Shown: positions 54,691 to 64,000, numbered from the stretch's first letter. The stretch is DNA of 64,000 nucleotides from Prochlorococcus marinus str. MIT 0917 (GCF_027359575.1 NZ_CP114784.1:867819-931818), one strand, 5' to 3'. Notes: generated by a model from the sequence alone, not told the origin. Program-made: numbers and translations.

Positions 54691-56616
54691 TTATTTGGCT
54701 AGCTCAGACAACTCACTTAGCTCAATCCATCTATCCTCATGCTCTTGAATAGCTTCAATAAGCTCTGCTAACTGATGACTGATTTCACTAATGTCTACAT
54801 CACTATCAGTTATTTTTTTTTCTAAATATCTTTTCTGTTTTTCTAACATAGGTAGTTTAAGATCTAATTCTTTCAATTCTCTAGCTTCTTTAAAACTCAA
54901 TTTCCTCATAGTTTGTTGAGGGTTTGATTTTATTTCTAATCCAACCTTGTTATGAGAATTATTAACCAGCTGATCTCGTTCCTTTATTTCTTTATTTCGC
55001 TCCTCTAATATTTTTTGTTCCAGAAATCGAGAGTAATTACCTTCATATCTTCGTAAGTGACCATTTTCAAAATTAAAAATTCGATCAATAGTTCGATCAA
55101 GAAAATATCTATCATGCGATACGACTACGACACAACCTTTGAAGTCCTCAAGAAAATCTTCTAGCACGCTTAGTGTTTGTATATCTAAATCATTTGTAGG
55201 CTCATCAAGCAACAATACATTGGGAGCTTGTATGAGCATTTTACAGAGAGCAAGTCTTCTTTTTTCTCCTCCTGAAAGCTTAAGTAGAGGACTATGTTGC
55301 TGACTGGGTGGAAACAGGAATTTTTCTAAGAGTTGTGATGCGGTTATTTGTTTTCCTCCATGATCAATTCGTAATGCAGCTTCCTCTACGAATTCGATAA
55401 CTTTGCGCTTTAGGCCACTCCCTTTATTTAAATCATTTGTATGTTGATCGAGATAGCCAATATGAACAGTTTCTCCAAGTTTTATTTTTCCACTAGTAGG
55501 CAATCTTTTACCTGCAATTAGATCTAAAAGAGTTGATTTACCACTTCCATTTGGACCAATAATACCTACTCGATCCTCCGGACTAAAGCTATACGTGAAA
55601 TCATGTAAAAGATCCAAATTATTCTCTTTATCATTTAAAGCAATTCCTACACCTTCAGCTTCAATTGCAATTTTTCCAATTCTTCTACTCAATGAATTCA
55701 TTTCTAATTTAACTTTGACATGATTTTTAGGTTTCGCTTGCATTTCAGCAATCCTTTGAATACGTGCTTTTTGTTTTGTACTTCTTGCTTTGGGACCTTG
55801 TCTTAACCAAGCTAATTCCTTTCTTAAAACACCCTGAAATTTTTTCTTTATAGATACCTCTGATTGTTCTTGTTCAACTTTTTGTTGAAGAAATTGGCGA
55901 TAATTCCCCGAATACTTGCGAGCTTCTCCATTATTGATTTCGACCATCCGATTAGTAATGCGATCAAGAACATATCTATCGTGAGTTATCAAGACAAGAG
56001 CGCCATCATAATGGTCTAACCAATTTTGAAGCCATTCCACTGCAGATGCATCGAGGTGATTGGTAGGTTCATCAAGAAGTAACACATCTGGTTTAGAGAC
56101 AAGTGCAGCGGCAAGTCCCACTCTTTTGCGGTAACCACCAGAAAGCTCTTTTACTGGCTTATCTAAATCTTTTATACCTAGTCTTCTTAGAACATCTTGG
56201 CATTGTTGTTCTAAATTCCATGCCCCAGCAGCATCCATAAGTTCACTCGCCTGACCAAGTTTTTCCAAAATGACTTCATCTTCTGGGCTTTGAGCGACTT
56301 TTCTACTTAGCTGACTGAAATTAAGTAATAATTTTCTTTTTTCTCCACACCCTGCAAGAACTTCTTCCAAAATACTGTTTTCACTGTTGTAACTTGTTTC
56401 TTGCCCAACTAAAGATATCCGCAAAGATGATAAACATCTCCTTTCTCCTTCCATCAAAGGTTCTATCCCTGCAATGACTCTCAAAAGTGTTGATTTTCCA
56501 GATCCATTTGGACCAATCAAACCAAGTCTCTCTTTTTTATTTATATGAAGATCTAAATTGTTAAAAAGATTTTTTATTCCAAAGTCTGTTGAAGCATTAA
56601 CAAGACTAATCAACAC
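54691..56616 (-). CDS. ABC-F ATPase (Uup-like)
   Basis: 641 residues, no membrane segments. Two ABC domains: Walker A GPNGSGKST twice, signatures LSGGYRKRVGLA and LSGGEKRRLALC, DEPTNHLD and DEPTNDLD, with the linker between them and a C-terminal coiled coil (about 560-641), as in Uup. ABC-F proteins work on ribosomes; this one could be a housekeeping factor. Start GTG 56616, with GAGG nine bases before. A 20-codon upstream frame ends 3 bases before it. Confidence 0.93.
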   Translation of the reverse strand: MLISLVNASTDFGIKNLFNNLDLHINKKERLGLIGPNGSGKSTLLRVIAGIEPLMEGERRCLSSLRISLVGQETSYNSENSILEEVLAGCGEKRKLLLNFSQLSRKVAQSPEDEVILEKLGQASELMDAAGAWNLEQQCQDVLRRLGIKDLDKPVKELSGGYRKRVGLAAALVSKPDVLLLDEPTNHLDASAVEWLQNWLDHYDGALVLITHDRYVLDRITNRMVEINNGEARKYSGNYRQFLQQKVEQEQSEVSIKKKFQGVLRKELAWLRQGPKARSTKQKARIQRIAEMQAKPKNHVKVKLEMNSLSRRIGKIAIEAEGVGIALNDKENNLDLLHDFTYSFSPEDRVGIIGPNGSGKSTLLDLIAGKRLPTSGKIKLGETVHIGYLDQHTNDLNKGSGLKRKVIEFVEEAALRIDHGGKQITASQLLEKFLFPPSQQHSPLLKLSGGEKRRLALCKMLIQAPNVLLLDEPTNDLDIQTLSVLEDFLEDFKGCVVVVSHDRYFLDRTIDRIFNFENGHLRRYEGNYSRFLEQKILEERNKEIKERDQLVNNSHNKVGLEIKSNPQQTMRKLSFKEARELKELDLKLPMLEKQKRYLEKKITDSDVDISEISHQLAELIEAIQEHEDRWIELSELSELAK

Positions 56617-56619
56617 AGC

Positions 56620-56682
56620 TTACGTCCTCACGTCCATAACTAAATCTAACTCATAAATATTACTCCCCCCCTTAGTCCTCAT
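56620..56682 (-). other. 20-codon upstream frame before the ABC-F gene
   Basis: ATG 56682 opens MRTKGGSNIYELDLVMDVRT and a TAA, in the same reading frame as the ABC-F gene and 3 bases before its GTG. The ABC-F ribosome site lies inside it. Possible leader peptide; no direct evidence. Confidence 0.3.
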
Positions 56683-56821
56683 GATCTTTTTCAAAGATTG
56701 AAGATGAAATTTATAAATAAATTCTGTAATTGCTTAATAGCTAATACATTCTATTTCAACAGTTACATCAACCACGAAATATGTAATAGTGCTGCAAGAG
56801 CAGAAAGCATAAACAAGAAAC

Positions 56822-57031
56822 TTAGCGAAAGAAATTGCAGTACTGCTCTACCCTTGAGCTAACCCTTCCAGAATCTTTTAAGCCTAGTAACCTTGCGGCA
56901 TCACCACCGTTAATTTCGACTGCATAGTATCGTCCACAAATATGCTTGGTTTCATAAATTCGATCATCAGACTTAACTGCCATGGGAGACATAAGAGTAA
57001 AAGATAGAGCCATGAGAAAGATACGGTTCAT
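56822..57031 (-). CDS. Predicted exported small protein, unknown function
   Basis: 69 residues. Signal peptide (MNRIFLMALSFTLMSPMAVKS), then a 45-residue mature domain with two Cys (HICGRYY and EQYCNFF) and a Gly/Asp stretch (NGGDAARLLGLKDSGR). A likely disulfide links the Cys pair outside the cytoplasm. No family recognised. Confidence 0.6.
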   Translation of the reverse strand: MNRIFLMALSFTLMSPMAVKSDDRIYETKHICGRYYAVEINGGDAARLLGLKDSGRVSSRVEQYCNFFR

Positions 57032-57112
57032 TATTTTATTTATGAGATAAAAAACTTTAGAGCCTTTTGAGAGTAAGATCTTACATAATTATTTATAAAT
57101 ATAAGACTAAAG

Positions 57113-57475
57113 ATGAATTTTTTAGAGAGGGTTCTTTCAAATTACTTTCTGGCTTGGAGTCAGATTTTTAATTACAAAGATAAAACAAGTAGAATACCTT
57201 TTTGGCACTTTTTTATCCTGGATGGATTAATAGGAGCTGTGGTTTCAATACTATCTAATAACACCCTTGCTAATGATCCAAATGATTTTTATACCATCTC
57301 TGAGGGATATGATTGGAGTTATTTGTATAGCATTCCATCTTTTTTAGTTTTTATAGCTTTATTAATCAGAAGGCTGAGAGATATAGGTAAGGAAAACTTA
57401 GTTTTGTGGGCATTTTGTTCATTTATTCCTTTCTACAATCTTTATATATTTGCCCAGCCTTCCTCTGAAAAATAA
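57113..57475 (+). CDS. DUF805 family membrane protein
   Basis: 120 residues with three likely membrane helices (FWHFFILDGLIGAVVSIL; YSIPSFLVFIALLIRRLRD; ENLVLWAFCSFIPFYNLYIF). The KTSRIPFWHFF start and ALLIRRLRDIGK motif match DUF805. Function unknown. It ends next to the convergent gene with no gap. Confidence 0.82.
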   Translation: MNFLERVLSNYFLAWSQIFNYKDKTSRIPFWHFFILDGLIGAVVSILSNNTLANDPNDFYTISEGYDWSYLYSIPSFLVFIALLIRRLRDIGKENLVLWAFCSFIPFYNLYIFAQPSSEK

Positions 57476-57772
57476 TCATTTCCTACCCTTAAAAGTCCGA
57501 GGATAAGGGATATTAAGAGCATTAAACTTTTTCAATTTTTTACTACGCCTATAACGCTTATAAAACAAGTCGAAAAGTGTCGACACTCCTAACCAAGATA
57601 GAATACAACTTATAAATATCCTTGCTCCTTCAGTCGATGCAAGCCAATAGATAATAGGATCAACTATCAGGTTAATACTAATTATAAAACCAATAAACAA
57701 AGAGAAAGTAAGGCAAGCTATTACTAATAAAGCTCTGATTATTTTTTTTGTGTTGAAATTTTTCATAACCAA
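57476..57772 (-). CDS. Two-helix membrane protein, unknown function
   Basis: 98 residues. Two hydrophobic helices (about 11-36 and 44-64), basic C-terminal tail (KRYRRSKKLKK). Immediately adjacent to the DUF805 gene, convergent. No family recognised. Confidence 0.6.
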   Translation of the reverse strand: MVMKNFNTKKIIRALLVIACLTFSLFIGFIISINLIVDPIIYWLASTEGARIFISCILSWLGVSTLFDLFYKRYRRSKKLKKFNALNIPYPRTFKGRK

Positions 57773-58124
57773 ATACTTGAAATCGTATTAGGAATCCATA
57801 TTTTCTATTCTCAAGCAATATAGATAGTAAAGGAATTTTAATGTAATAAAAGTTGATTCACCTTTAATATTGAATGTATACAATTCAAAGATGAGATAAG
57901 AGGAAAGTCAAAAGCAAACATTCAGATTAGGTTCTTATTAAGGTTAAATTAAATTCAACTACTTTTAATAGATATATTTTTTACACGACGTTTAGATACT
58001 TACATAGCAATCAGGTAAGGGTGCTTACGATCAATCATCTAAATATTAAAATTACTTATAGCCAAATTTGTAGAAGTTTACAAACTGATCTAAGAGGGTA
58101 ATTTAGATTAGCTACTTTTAGTCA
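57773..58124. other. Intergenic region, nothing found
   Basis: About 350 bases of AT-rich sequence. I see no frame, hairpin with a T run, or repeat that I can support. Confidence 0.4.
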
Positions 58125-58328
58125 ATGGCCTTTAATCGATATGTAGAGGAAACGATTTCAGACCTTATATGCCATATGCTTAAAAGAACCGACCATCTCA
58201 ATTCTGGAGATCAGTTAGCTATTGGACAAGAATACAGAGAATGGATTAAATGTATAAAGAATAAAGATCTGGTTCCACAAAATATACTCTGTATAGATAC
58301 ATCTACTTTTGGGAAAAATATTCAATAA
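58125..58328 (+). CDS. Small soluble protein, unknown function
   Basis: 67 residues, helical (ETISDLICHMLKRTDHLNSGDQLAIGQEYREWIK), three Cys, no membrane segment. No family recognised. Confidence 0.5.
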   Translation: MAFNRYVEETISDLICHMLKRTDHLNSGDQLAIGQEYREWIKCIKNKDLVPQNILCIDTSTFGKNIQ

Positions 58329-58664
58329 GATTAATCCCTTTCTTTATATCTAGAAAAGTTCCTACACTTTTCAGACACCATATTTATATGAAAATCATTT
58401 GATAGGGATGAAATCAACTATTAGATGCTGAAGAGTTCACCTAACGTAGATTCATTAACAGAAGATAATATAGTTGATTTCAGATTATTCAATTATACAT
58501 AAAGACGAATGTTCTATCTTTAGAAAAAGTTTTAAACTCACAAAAATACACTTTGAATTTTAAGCGGGCTTTATTTTTGGGATCACAACTTTCAATGAAG
58601 AAAAAGTAAAAGATTTTCTTTAATTGCCCTAGGAAATAGAAAAATCTGGCGAAAATCAAATTTA
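58329..58664. other. Intergenic region before the amino acid transporter
   Basis: About 335 bases. It must hold the promoter of the transporter operon. A 25-codon frame (58425-58502) is present but not supported; no clear terminator or repeat is seen. Confidence 0.4.
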
Positions 58665-59726
58665 ATGATAAAAAAAAACATGCGTCGATTGGTATCAGGA
58701 ATAGTTGGTCTTGCAGCTCTATTGGCTGGCTGTGCAACAACAAATCAAGACAATAGTTCTAGACTTAACCTAATAAAAAATCGCAATGAGTTGATTTGTG
58801 GAGTAAGTGGAAAAATTCCTGGATTTAGTTTTCTGAAAAGTAATGGTAGTTATCAAGGACTAGATGTCGATATATGTAAAGCATTTGCTGCTGCAATTAT
58901 AGGAGATTCAGAAAAGATCCAGTATAGACCTCTAACTGCAGCAGAAAGATTCACTGCTATTAAAACTGGGGAAATTGACCTGTTGTCAAGAAATACCACT
59001 TTCACTCTCAGTAGAGATTCCTCAGGTGGAAATGGATTAACTTTTGCACCAGTTGTTTTCCATGATGGCCAGGGATTGATGGTCAAGAAGGATAGTAAAA
59101 TTAGTAGTCTTAATGATCTTGCAAATAAATCTATATGTGTAGGGTCAGGTACAACTACTGAACAAAATATAAATGATGCCTTTGAGAGTGCCTCATTGCC
59201 TTATACACCAATCAAATATCAAGATCTTAATCAAGTAGTTGCTGGATATTTACAGGGTCGTTGTTCAGCTATGACTTCTGATCGTTCACAATTAGCAGCA
59301 GCCAGATCTGGTTTTAAGAATCCAAAAGAACATATTATTCTTGATAATGTATTAAGCAAGGAGCCACTTGCTCCAGCCTCCGATGGCCAAGATCAGAAAC
59401 TAGCTGATGCCATGAGATGGGTTGTCTTTGCCCTTATATCGGCAGAAGAGCAAGGGATAACAAAGTCAAATATTGATGAAAAAGTACAGATTGCAATTAA
59501 TAATCCTCAATTAAAACCTTTAAGAAGATTTCTAGGTATTGAAGGAGGACTAGGAGAAAAAATTGGTCTTAGCAATGACTTCGTAGTTAAAGTAATTAGC
59601 TCAACTGGCAATTATGGAGAGATTTACGAAAGACATTTAGGACAAAATAGCGAGGTACCTATTCCAAGAGGTCAAAATGAATTGTATAACAAAGGAGGTG
59701 CACATATTTCACCACCATTTAACTAA
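58665..59726 (+). CDS. aapJ: Polar amino acid ABC transporter, binding lipoprotein
   Basis: 353 residues. Lipoprotein signal with lipobox LLAGC (Cys23), then a periplasmic binding domain of the general amino acid AapJ/NatF type: RNELICGVSGKIPGFSF, GLDVDICKAFAAAIIGD, ALTAAERFTAIKTGEIDLLSRNTTFTLSRD. Binds amino acids outside the inner membrane and delivers them to the permease genes that follow within 19 bases. Confidence 0.9.
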   Translation: MIKKNMRRLVSGIVGLAALLAGCATTNQDNSSRLNLIKNRNELICGVSGKIPGFSFLKSNGSYQGLDVDICKAFAAAIIGDSEKIQYRPLTAAERFTAIKTGEIDLLSRNTTFTLSRDSSGGNGLTFAPVVFHDGQGLMVKKDSKISSLNDLANKSICVGSGTTTEQNINDAFESASLPYTPIKYQDLNQVVAGYLQGRCSAMTSDRSQLAAARSGFKNPKEHIILDNVLSKEPLAPASDGQDQKLADAMRWVVFALISAEEQGITKSNIDEKVQIAINNPQLKPLRRFLGIEGGLGEKIGLSNDFVVKVISSTGNYGEIYERHLGQNSEVPIPRGQNELYNKGGAHISPPFN

Positions 59727-59745
59727 AAACTAATTTTTTGCTGGA

Positions 59746-60645
59746 ATGAAAATAAATAAAAAAATATTTTTACAATTTGGAATATTTATCATCTTATTTG
59801 GTTTGATTGGGATATTAATTAATAATTTAACAATAAATCTAATAAGAACAGGTCTTGGTTTCGATTTTAGCTGGCTTTCTCAACCAGCAAGTTTTGCTTT
59901 AGCGGAATACCCCTTACCTTATACCTCCTCAGATAGCTATGCTTGGGCATTAGTTATAGGTTGGCTCAACAGTCTTAAAGTTATTGTCTCATCATTAATA
60001 TTGGCTACTTTCTTAGGGACACTAATAGGCTTTGCCAGAACAAGTAAAAACTCATTACTAGGTCTCATTGCGGCTGGTTACATAACAATAATCAGACAAA
60101 CTCCTCTTTTACTTCAACTTATGTTTTGGTATTTTGTTGGGTTCTTAGGTTTAAAAGACAATATGTTTATCCAGTCAAAAAATATATTTAACATTTCAAA
60201 TCAAGGTATAGAGTTTTCAGGATTAACTTTTTCCTCGGAGTTTCTAGCATTATTACTTGGTCTAAGTATATTTACGAGTGCTTACATAGCAGAGGTCATC
60301 CGCGGTGGCATTCTTTCTGTTTCCCGAGGGCAATGGGAAGCATTTAGGAGCTTAGGACTTTCAGAAAGAAAAGGACTTATCCGTATAATACTTCCACAGG
60401 CATTACCAGCGATCATTCCAGGATTAACAAGTCAATATCTTAACCTTGCTAAAAATAGTACCCTTGCAATAGCAGTTGGTTATTCAGATATTTACGCAAT
60501 TAATGATACTATTATAAATCAAACAGGAAGAGCTATCGAATGTTTTATTATATTACTTGTTAGTTTCTTACTATTAAATCTATTGATAACTAATACCATG
60601 GAAATTATAAATAGATTAATTTTAAAATTACGAAAATATAATTAA
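59746..60645 (+). CDS. aapQ: Amino acid ABC transporter permease (AapQ/NatG-like)
   Basis: 299 residues, about 6-8 membrane helices. The EAA loop that contacts the ATPase is EAFRSLGLSERKGLIRIILPQALPAIIPG. Shorter than proteobacterial AapQ (about 400 residues), but includes both the N-terminal helix block and the core. It pairs with the permease that follows after 3 bases. Confidence 0.88.
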   Translation: MKINKKIFLQFGIFIILFGLIGILINNLTINLIRTGLGFDFSWLSQPASFALAEYPLPYTSSDSYAWALVIGWLNSLKVIVSSLILATFLGTLIGFARTSKNSLLGLIAAGYITIIRQTPLLLQLMFWYFVGFLGLKDNMFIQSKNIFNISNQGIEFSGLTFSSEFLALLLGLSIFTSAYIAEVIRGGILSVSRGQWEAFRSLGLSERKGLIRIILPQALPAIIPGLTSQYLNLAKNSTLAIAVGYSDIYAINDTIINQTGRAIECFIILLVSFLLLNLLITNTMEIINRLILKLRKYN

Positions 60646-60648
60646 TAC

Positions 60649-61683
60649 ATGTTCAAAATCAATATGAAGTCAACAATATTTGACTTTAAAAAGCTAAGAA
60701 AAACTTTTTTTTCAAATTCAACCAATACTATTATTAGTTTACTCATTATATTATTTATTTGTGTAGCATGTTTTAATACTTTTGAATGGCTAATATTTAA
60801 GGCCAATTGGAAAGTTGTAATATCAAATCTTCCTTTATACGCATTTGGTAGTTTTCCACCTGATGAGCAATGGAGACCTGCTACTTGGATTATAAGTCTT
60901 CTCTCGCTCAGTATCTTTACTCTTTGTGGCCCTAAGTGGAAATGGCTACGTAAAAATCTACTTATAGCATGGGTAGGGACGATACCCTTGGGCCTATATC
61001 TACTTTCTGGCGGGCTTGGCTTATCACCTATAATGAGTAGACATTGGGGTGGATTAACTCTAACTATACTATTAACTGTTTGCAGCTCATTATTGTCATT
61101 ACCTTTTGGAATATTTTTAGCACTATGTCGACAGAGTTCATTACCATTGATTCAAAAACTAAGTTCAATCTATATAGATGTCATGAGAGCGATTCCTCTT
61201 ATTTCTGTACTTTTCTTTGGTCAACTGCTCATACCTTTATTTCTTCCATTTGGGATAGAAATTGATCGTGTTTGGAGAGCTGTCTTTGCGTTTACTCTAT
61301 TTGTCTCTGCCTACATAGCTGAAGATATTCGTGGCGGACTTCAGTCAATCCCAAATACTCAAATAGAGGCAGCGAATAGTCTTGGCCTTAATCAATACCA
61401 AATCATTCAATTCATATTAATTCCTCAAGCTTTACGTATTGCGTTACCTGCTCTCACTAATCAATCTATTGGACTTTTTCAAAATACATCTTTAATGGCT
61501 ATTTTAGGCTTAGTAGAGTTACTAGGTGTAGGCAGAAGTATCTTGGCTAATCCAGAATTTATTGGTCAATATGTTGAAGTTTATGTTTGGTTAGCATCTG
61601 TCTATTGGATGGTTTGTACAATAATGGCAGTTCTAGCAAGACATCTTGAACAAAGAATGACCATTAATCCAGCTAATTCCTGA
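60649..61683 (+). CDS. aapM: Amino acid ABC transporter permease (AapM/NatH-like)
   Basis: 344 residues, about 8 membrane helices. EAA loop EAANSLGLNQYQIIQFILIPQALRIALPAL. The second permease of the heterodimer; the ATPase follows 6 bases later. Confidence 0.9.
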   Translation: MFKINMKSTIFDFKKLRKTFFSNSTNTIISLLIILFICVACFNTFEWLIFKANWKVVISNLPLYAFGSFPPDEQWRPATWIISLLSLSIFTLCGPKWKWLRKNLLIAWVGTIPLGLYLLSGGLGLSPIMSRHWGGLTLTILLTVCSSLLSLPFGIFLALCRQSSLPLIQKLSSIYIDVMRAIPLISVLFFGQLLIPLFLPFGIEIDRVWRAVFAFTLFVSAYIAEDIRGGLQSIPNTQIEAANSLGLNQYQIIQFILIPQALRIALPALTNQSIGLFQNTSLMAILGLVELLGVGRSILANPEFIGQYVEVYVWLASVYWMVCTIMAVLARHLEQRMTINPANS

Positions 61684-61689
61684 TAATTC

Positions 61690-62436
61690 ATGGAACCTAT
61701 CGTTGTTGCAAAGAATCTCACTAAGTCATACACAAAAGGATTACGAGCTCTTGATAATGTTTCTCTTACAGTTAATCAAGGGAAAGTCCTCGTAATTATG
61801 GGTCCCTCAGGCTCAGGGAAAAGTACTCTAATTCGGACTTTTAATGGTCTTGAAACTTTTGATAAAGGAGAACTGAATATTTTAGGAATAAAAGTTGACT
61901 CTTCAAATGATGAAAGAAAAATCCAAAAGATAAGAAGAAGAGTAGGGATGGTTTTTCAACAATTCAATTTATTCCCTCATCTTTCAATACTTGAGAATAT
62001 CACTCTCGCTCCAATACATGTACAAAAACGTCGTCAAACTGAAGCGGAAGAATATGGCATGTATCTCTTGAGTCAAATGGGAGTAGATTCACATGCCAAA
62101 AAATACCCAAGTCAACTTAGCGGAGGAGAACAACAGCGAGTAGCCATAGCCAGAGCTTTAGCCTTAAAGCCTGAGTTACTTTTATTCGATGAGCCCACTA
62201 GTGCTCTAGACCCAGAGCGAATCAATGAAGTACTCGATGCAATGAGAAGACTTGCTGAGCAAGGAATGACAATGGTTGTCGTAACACATGAAATTGGTTT
62301 TGCAAAAGACGTAAGCGATCAAGTTTTATTTATGGATTCAGGTAAAGTCATAGAAACATCTCCTCCAAATATTTTCTTCTCTCATGCTAGGCATGAGAGA
62401 AGTAGAAAATTTCTTAATCAACTTGATAAGTACTAG
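61690..62436 (+). CDS. aapP: Amino acid ABC transporter ATPase (AapP/BgtA-like)
   Basis: 248 residues. Walker A GPSGSGKST (residues 38-46), Q-loop FQQFNLFPHLS, signature LSGGEQQRVAIARAL, Walker B LLLFDEPTSALDPE and switch His in VVTHEIGF. It powers the aap permeases. Completes the four-gene operon: binding protein, two permeases, ATPase. Confidence 0.95.
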   Translation: MEPIVVAKNLTKSYTKGLRALDNVSLTVNQGKVLVIMGPSGSGKSTLIRTFNGLETFDKGELNILGIKVDSSNDERKIQKIRRRVGMVFQQFNLFPHLSILENITLAPIHVQKRRQTEAEEYGMYLLSQMGVDSHAKKYPSQLSGGEQQRVAIARALALKPELLLFDEPTSALDPERINEVLDAMRRLAEQGMTMVVVTHEIGFAKDVSDQVLFMDSGKVIETSPPNIFFSHARHERSRKFLNQLDKY

Positions 62437-62682
62437 TTAACAACAACTATACGTCGATATCCATTTATCAGTTTTATTAGTTTCAAAAACAATTAAATTA
62501 GATGAGTAATAGCTAATAAGATATAAAGTATTCAAATCCGCATTTTCACGCTATCCATGTCAAGCATAGATATCTCGTATTGGCTGATAAAAAGTGAGCC
62601 TTAATGAAGACATAAGGTTAAGAACACTCAACAATTCCTATCCCAACCAAATTAAAACTTTGAATTATTTTAAGGAAAATCA

Positions 62683-64000
62683 ATGACAAATTATAACCAC
62701 ACAACACAAATTTCAAATATTTTGGTAATTGGCTGTGGAGGTGCAGGGTTAAGAGCTGCTATTGAAGTCAAGCTCGCTGGACTTCAAGTATCAGTACTAG
62801 GGAAGCGAGCAAAGACAGATTCGCATACTGTTTTAGCTGCAGGAGGAATTAATGCCGCATTTGGAAATGTCGATCAAGAAGATTCTTGGGAACAACATTT
62901 TGCAGATACTTATATAGAGGGATATGGAATTGGAGACGTATCACAAATTGAGATAATGGCTAAAGAGTCTCCAATACTTGTTCAAGAAATAGATCAATGG
63001 GGGGCAAATTTTGCAAAATTAAAAAATGGGCTTCTTGATCAAAGATTTTTTGGAGCTCATTCGTATAGAAGAACTTGTTACTCAGGAGATTTCACAGGTT
63101 TATCAATTTTAAAAACACTTCTTAAGAAAGCAAAGTCTTTAAATATTCCAATTTATGACAACCAATACGTCACTGAGATTCTTATAAGAGATGACATTTG
63201 CTTTGGAGCCATGTCATTCGATACAAGTACAGCTGAAAGGACAGTGCATTTAGCTGATGCTGTTATTCTTTGCACAGGAGGGCATACAAAAATATGGAAA
63301 AGAAGTTCCTCTAGAAAAAAAGAAAATACAGGAGACGGCTTGTACTTAAGTCTCAAAGCAGGTTGCCAATTAAGAGATATGGAAATGGTTCAATTTCACC
63401 CCTCAGGAATGCTTCTCCCAGAGGAGATTGCAGGAACATTAGTCACAGAAGCAGTTCGAGGGGAAGGAGGAAAACTTATAAATAACCAAGGAGAACGATT
63501 CATGGTTAATTATGATAAAGAGAGAATGGAGCTTTCAACTAGAGATAGAGTTGCCATAGCGAATTACACAGAAATAGCCGAAGGGCGAGGCACCCCTAAT
63601 GGAGGTGTGTATCTGGATATAAGTCATATGAGTAAAGATTTTATAATGCAAAAAATACCAAGTATTTACAGGCAATTTTTAGATACACAAATGCTAGACA
63701 TCTCAAAAGAGCCAATGGAAGTAGCTCCAACAGCACACTATTCAATGGGAGGAATTGTAATAAGTCCTGAAGAGCATTGCACATCAGTCAGAGGTTTGTA
63801 TGCCGCAGGAGAAGTGGCTGGTGGATTACATGGTGCAAATCGTCTAGGAGGCAATTCTCTTGCAGAAATTTTAATTTTCGGGAAGAGGGCTGGAATGGCT
63901 AGTATTAATTATTCAAACCAATTAAATTCACAAGTAAGATCTGATATTTCCATACAAAATGCTCATGACCATATCAATAAATTCATAAATAAAGGTACAG
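62683..64000 (+). CDS. sdhA: Succinate dehydrogenase/fumarate reductase flavoprotein subunit, 3' end missing
   Basis: Oxidises succinate in the respiratory chain, with FAD covalently bound. The frame runs from ATG 62683 (AAGGAAAA before it) to the window edge, 439 codons without a stop. Visible: FAD fold ILVIGCGGAGLRAAIEVKLAG, HTVLAAGGINAAFGN, FGAHSYRRTCYSGDFTG, MEMVQFHPSGML, TEAVRGEGGKL, APTAHYSMGGIVIS and the signature GLHGANRLGGNSLAEIL. L-aspartate oxidase is the closest alternative, but the spacing and the HSYRRTCYSG region favour Sdh/Frd. Confidence 0.9.
   Translation, partial: MTNYNHTTQISNILVIGCGGAGLRAAIEVKLAGLQVSVLGKRAKTDSHTVLAAGGINAAFGNVDQEDSWEQHFADTYIEGYGIGDVSQIEIMAKESPILVQEIDQWGANFAKLKNGLLDQRFFGAHSYRRTCYSGDFTGLSILKTLLKKAKSLNIPIYDNQYVTEILIRDDICFGAMSFDTSTAERTVHLADAVILCTGGHTKIWKRSSSRKKENTGDGLYLSLKAGCQLRDMEMVQFHPSGMLLPEEIAGTLVTEAVRGEGGKLINNQGERFMVNYDKERMELSTRDRVAIANYTEIAEGRGTPNGGVYLDISHMSKDFIMQKIPSIYRQFLDTQMLDISKEPMEVAPTAHYSMGGIVISPEEHCTSVRGLYAAGEVAGGLHGANRLGGNSLAEILIFGKRAGMASINYSNQLNSQVRSDISIQNAHDHINKFINKGT

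Noticed and set aside
58425-58502. 25-codon frame
   Set aside because: No ribosome site and no distinctive composition.
58489-58743. 84-codon minus-strand frame before the transporter
   Set aside because: Overlaps the start of the binding protein gene and is a low-complexity Phe-rich translation.

Overview
The window is AT-rich, densely packed and full of very small genes. The gene set points to a marine picocyanobacterium, most likely a low-light Prochlorococcus. Clock genes kaiB and kaiC lie next to rplU with no kaiA. There are several high-light-inducible (Hli) proteins, an NblS-type sensor kinase, a photosystem II S4 protein, several cyanobacterial DUF families and a short lipid A/BamA cluster. 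Many genes start with TTG or GTG. The assignment is inferred from gene content and order; no search was run.

Layout. 1-3.1 kb: 3' part of cobD (cobalamin), then a sugar-phosphate transferase and a glycosyltransferase for surface polysaccharide. 3.1-6.5 kb: small genes (an NdhF-like fragment, an Hli, small membrane proteins) and the HU protein. 6.5-7.3 kb: a long gap holding an imperfect tandem repeat. 7.3-18.5 kb: glycogen debranching enzyme, tRNA-Gly, a GPH-type sugar transporter, an MlaE-like lipid permease with DUF3119 and DUF3086 genes, plsY, pyrF, tyrS, a DUF1825 gene, a GIY-YIG-like gene and pepA. 18.6-25.7 kb, minus strand: msrA, lpxB-lpxA-fabZ-lpxC, bamA, purC. 25.8-31.2 kb: purD and nblS facing kaiC and kaiB. 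31.3-42.3 kb: housekeeping genes (rplU, rpmA, truB, rnz, prmA, serA, a ferredoxin, the PSII S4 protein) and tRNA-Val.

42.8-58.6 kb is the accessory-looking part. It has murD, a DMT permease, a GAF protein, a decayed DoxX pseudogene, OsmC, two tiny Hli genes, a DUF3386 gene, an ABC-F ATPase and about fifteen proteins under 110 residues, many with one membrane segment and no recognisable family. 58.7-64 kb: a complete four-gene polar amino acid ABC transporter, then the 5' part of sdhA, cut by the window edge.

Functional themes are envelope building (lipid A precursors, BamA, glycerolipid synthesis, lipid transport, peptidoglycan), light and day-night control (KaiB/KaiC, NblS, Hli) and nutrient uptake. 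I found no CRISPR array, prophage, insertion sequence or multi-gene defence system. The most unusual items are a possible structured leader before a 33-residue peptide gene, a stand-alone NdhF N-terminal fragment, the DoxX pseudogene, the tandem repeat at 6.6 kb, and a 20-codon upstream frame that stops just before the ABC-F gene.
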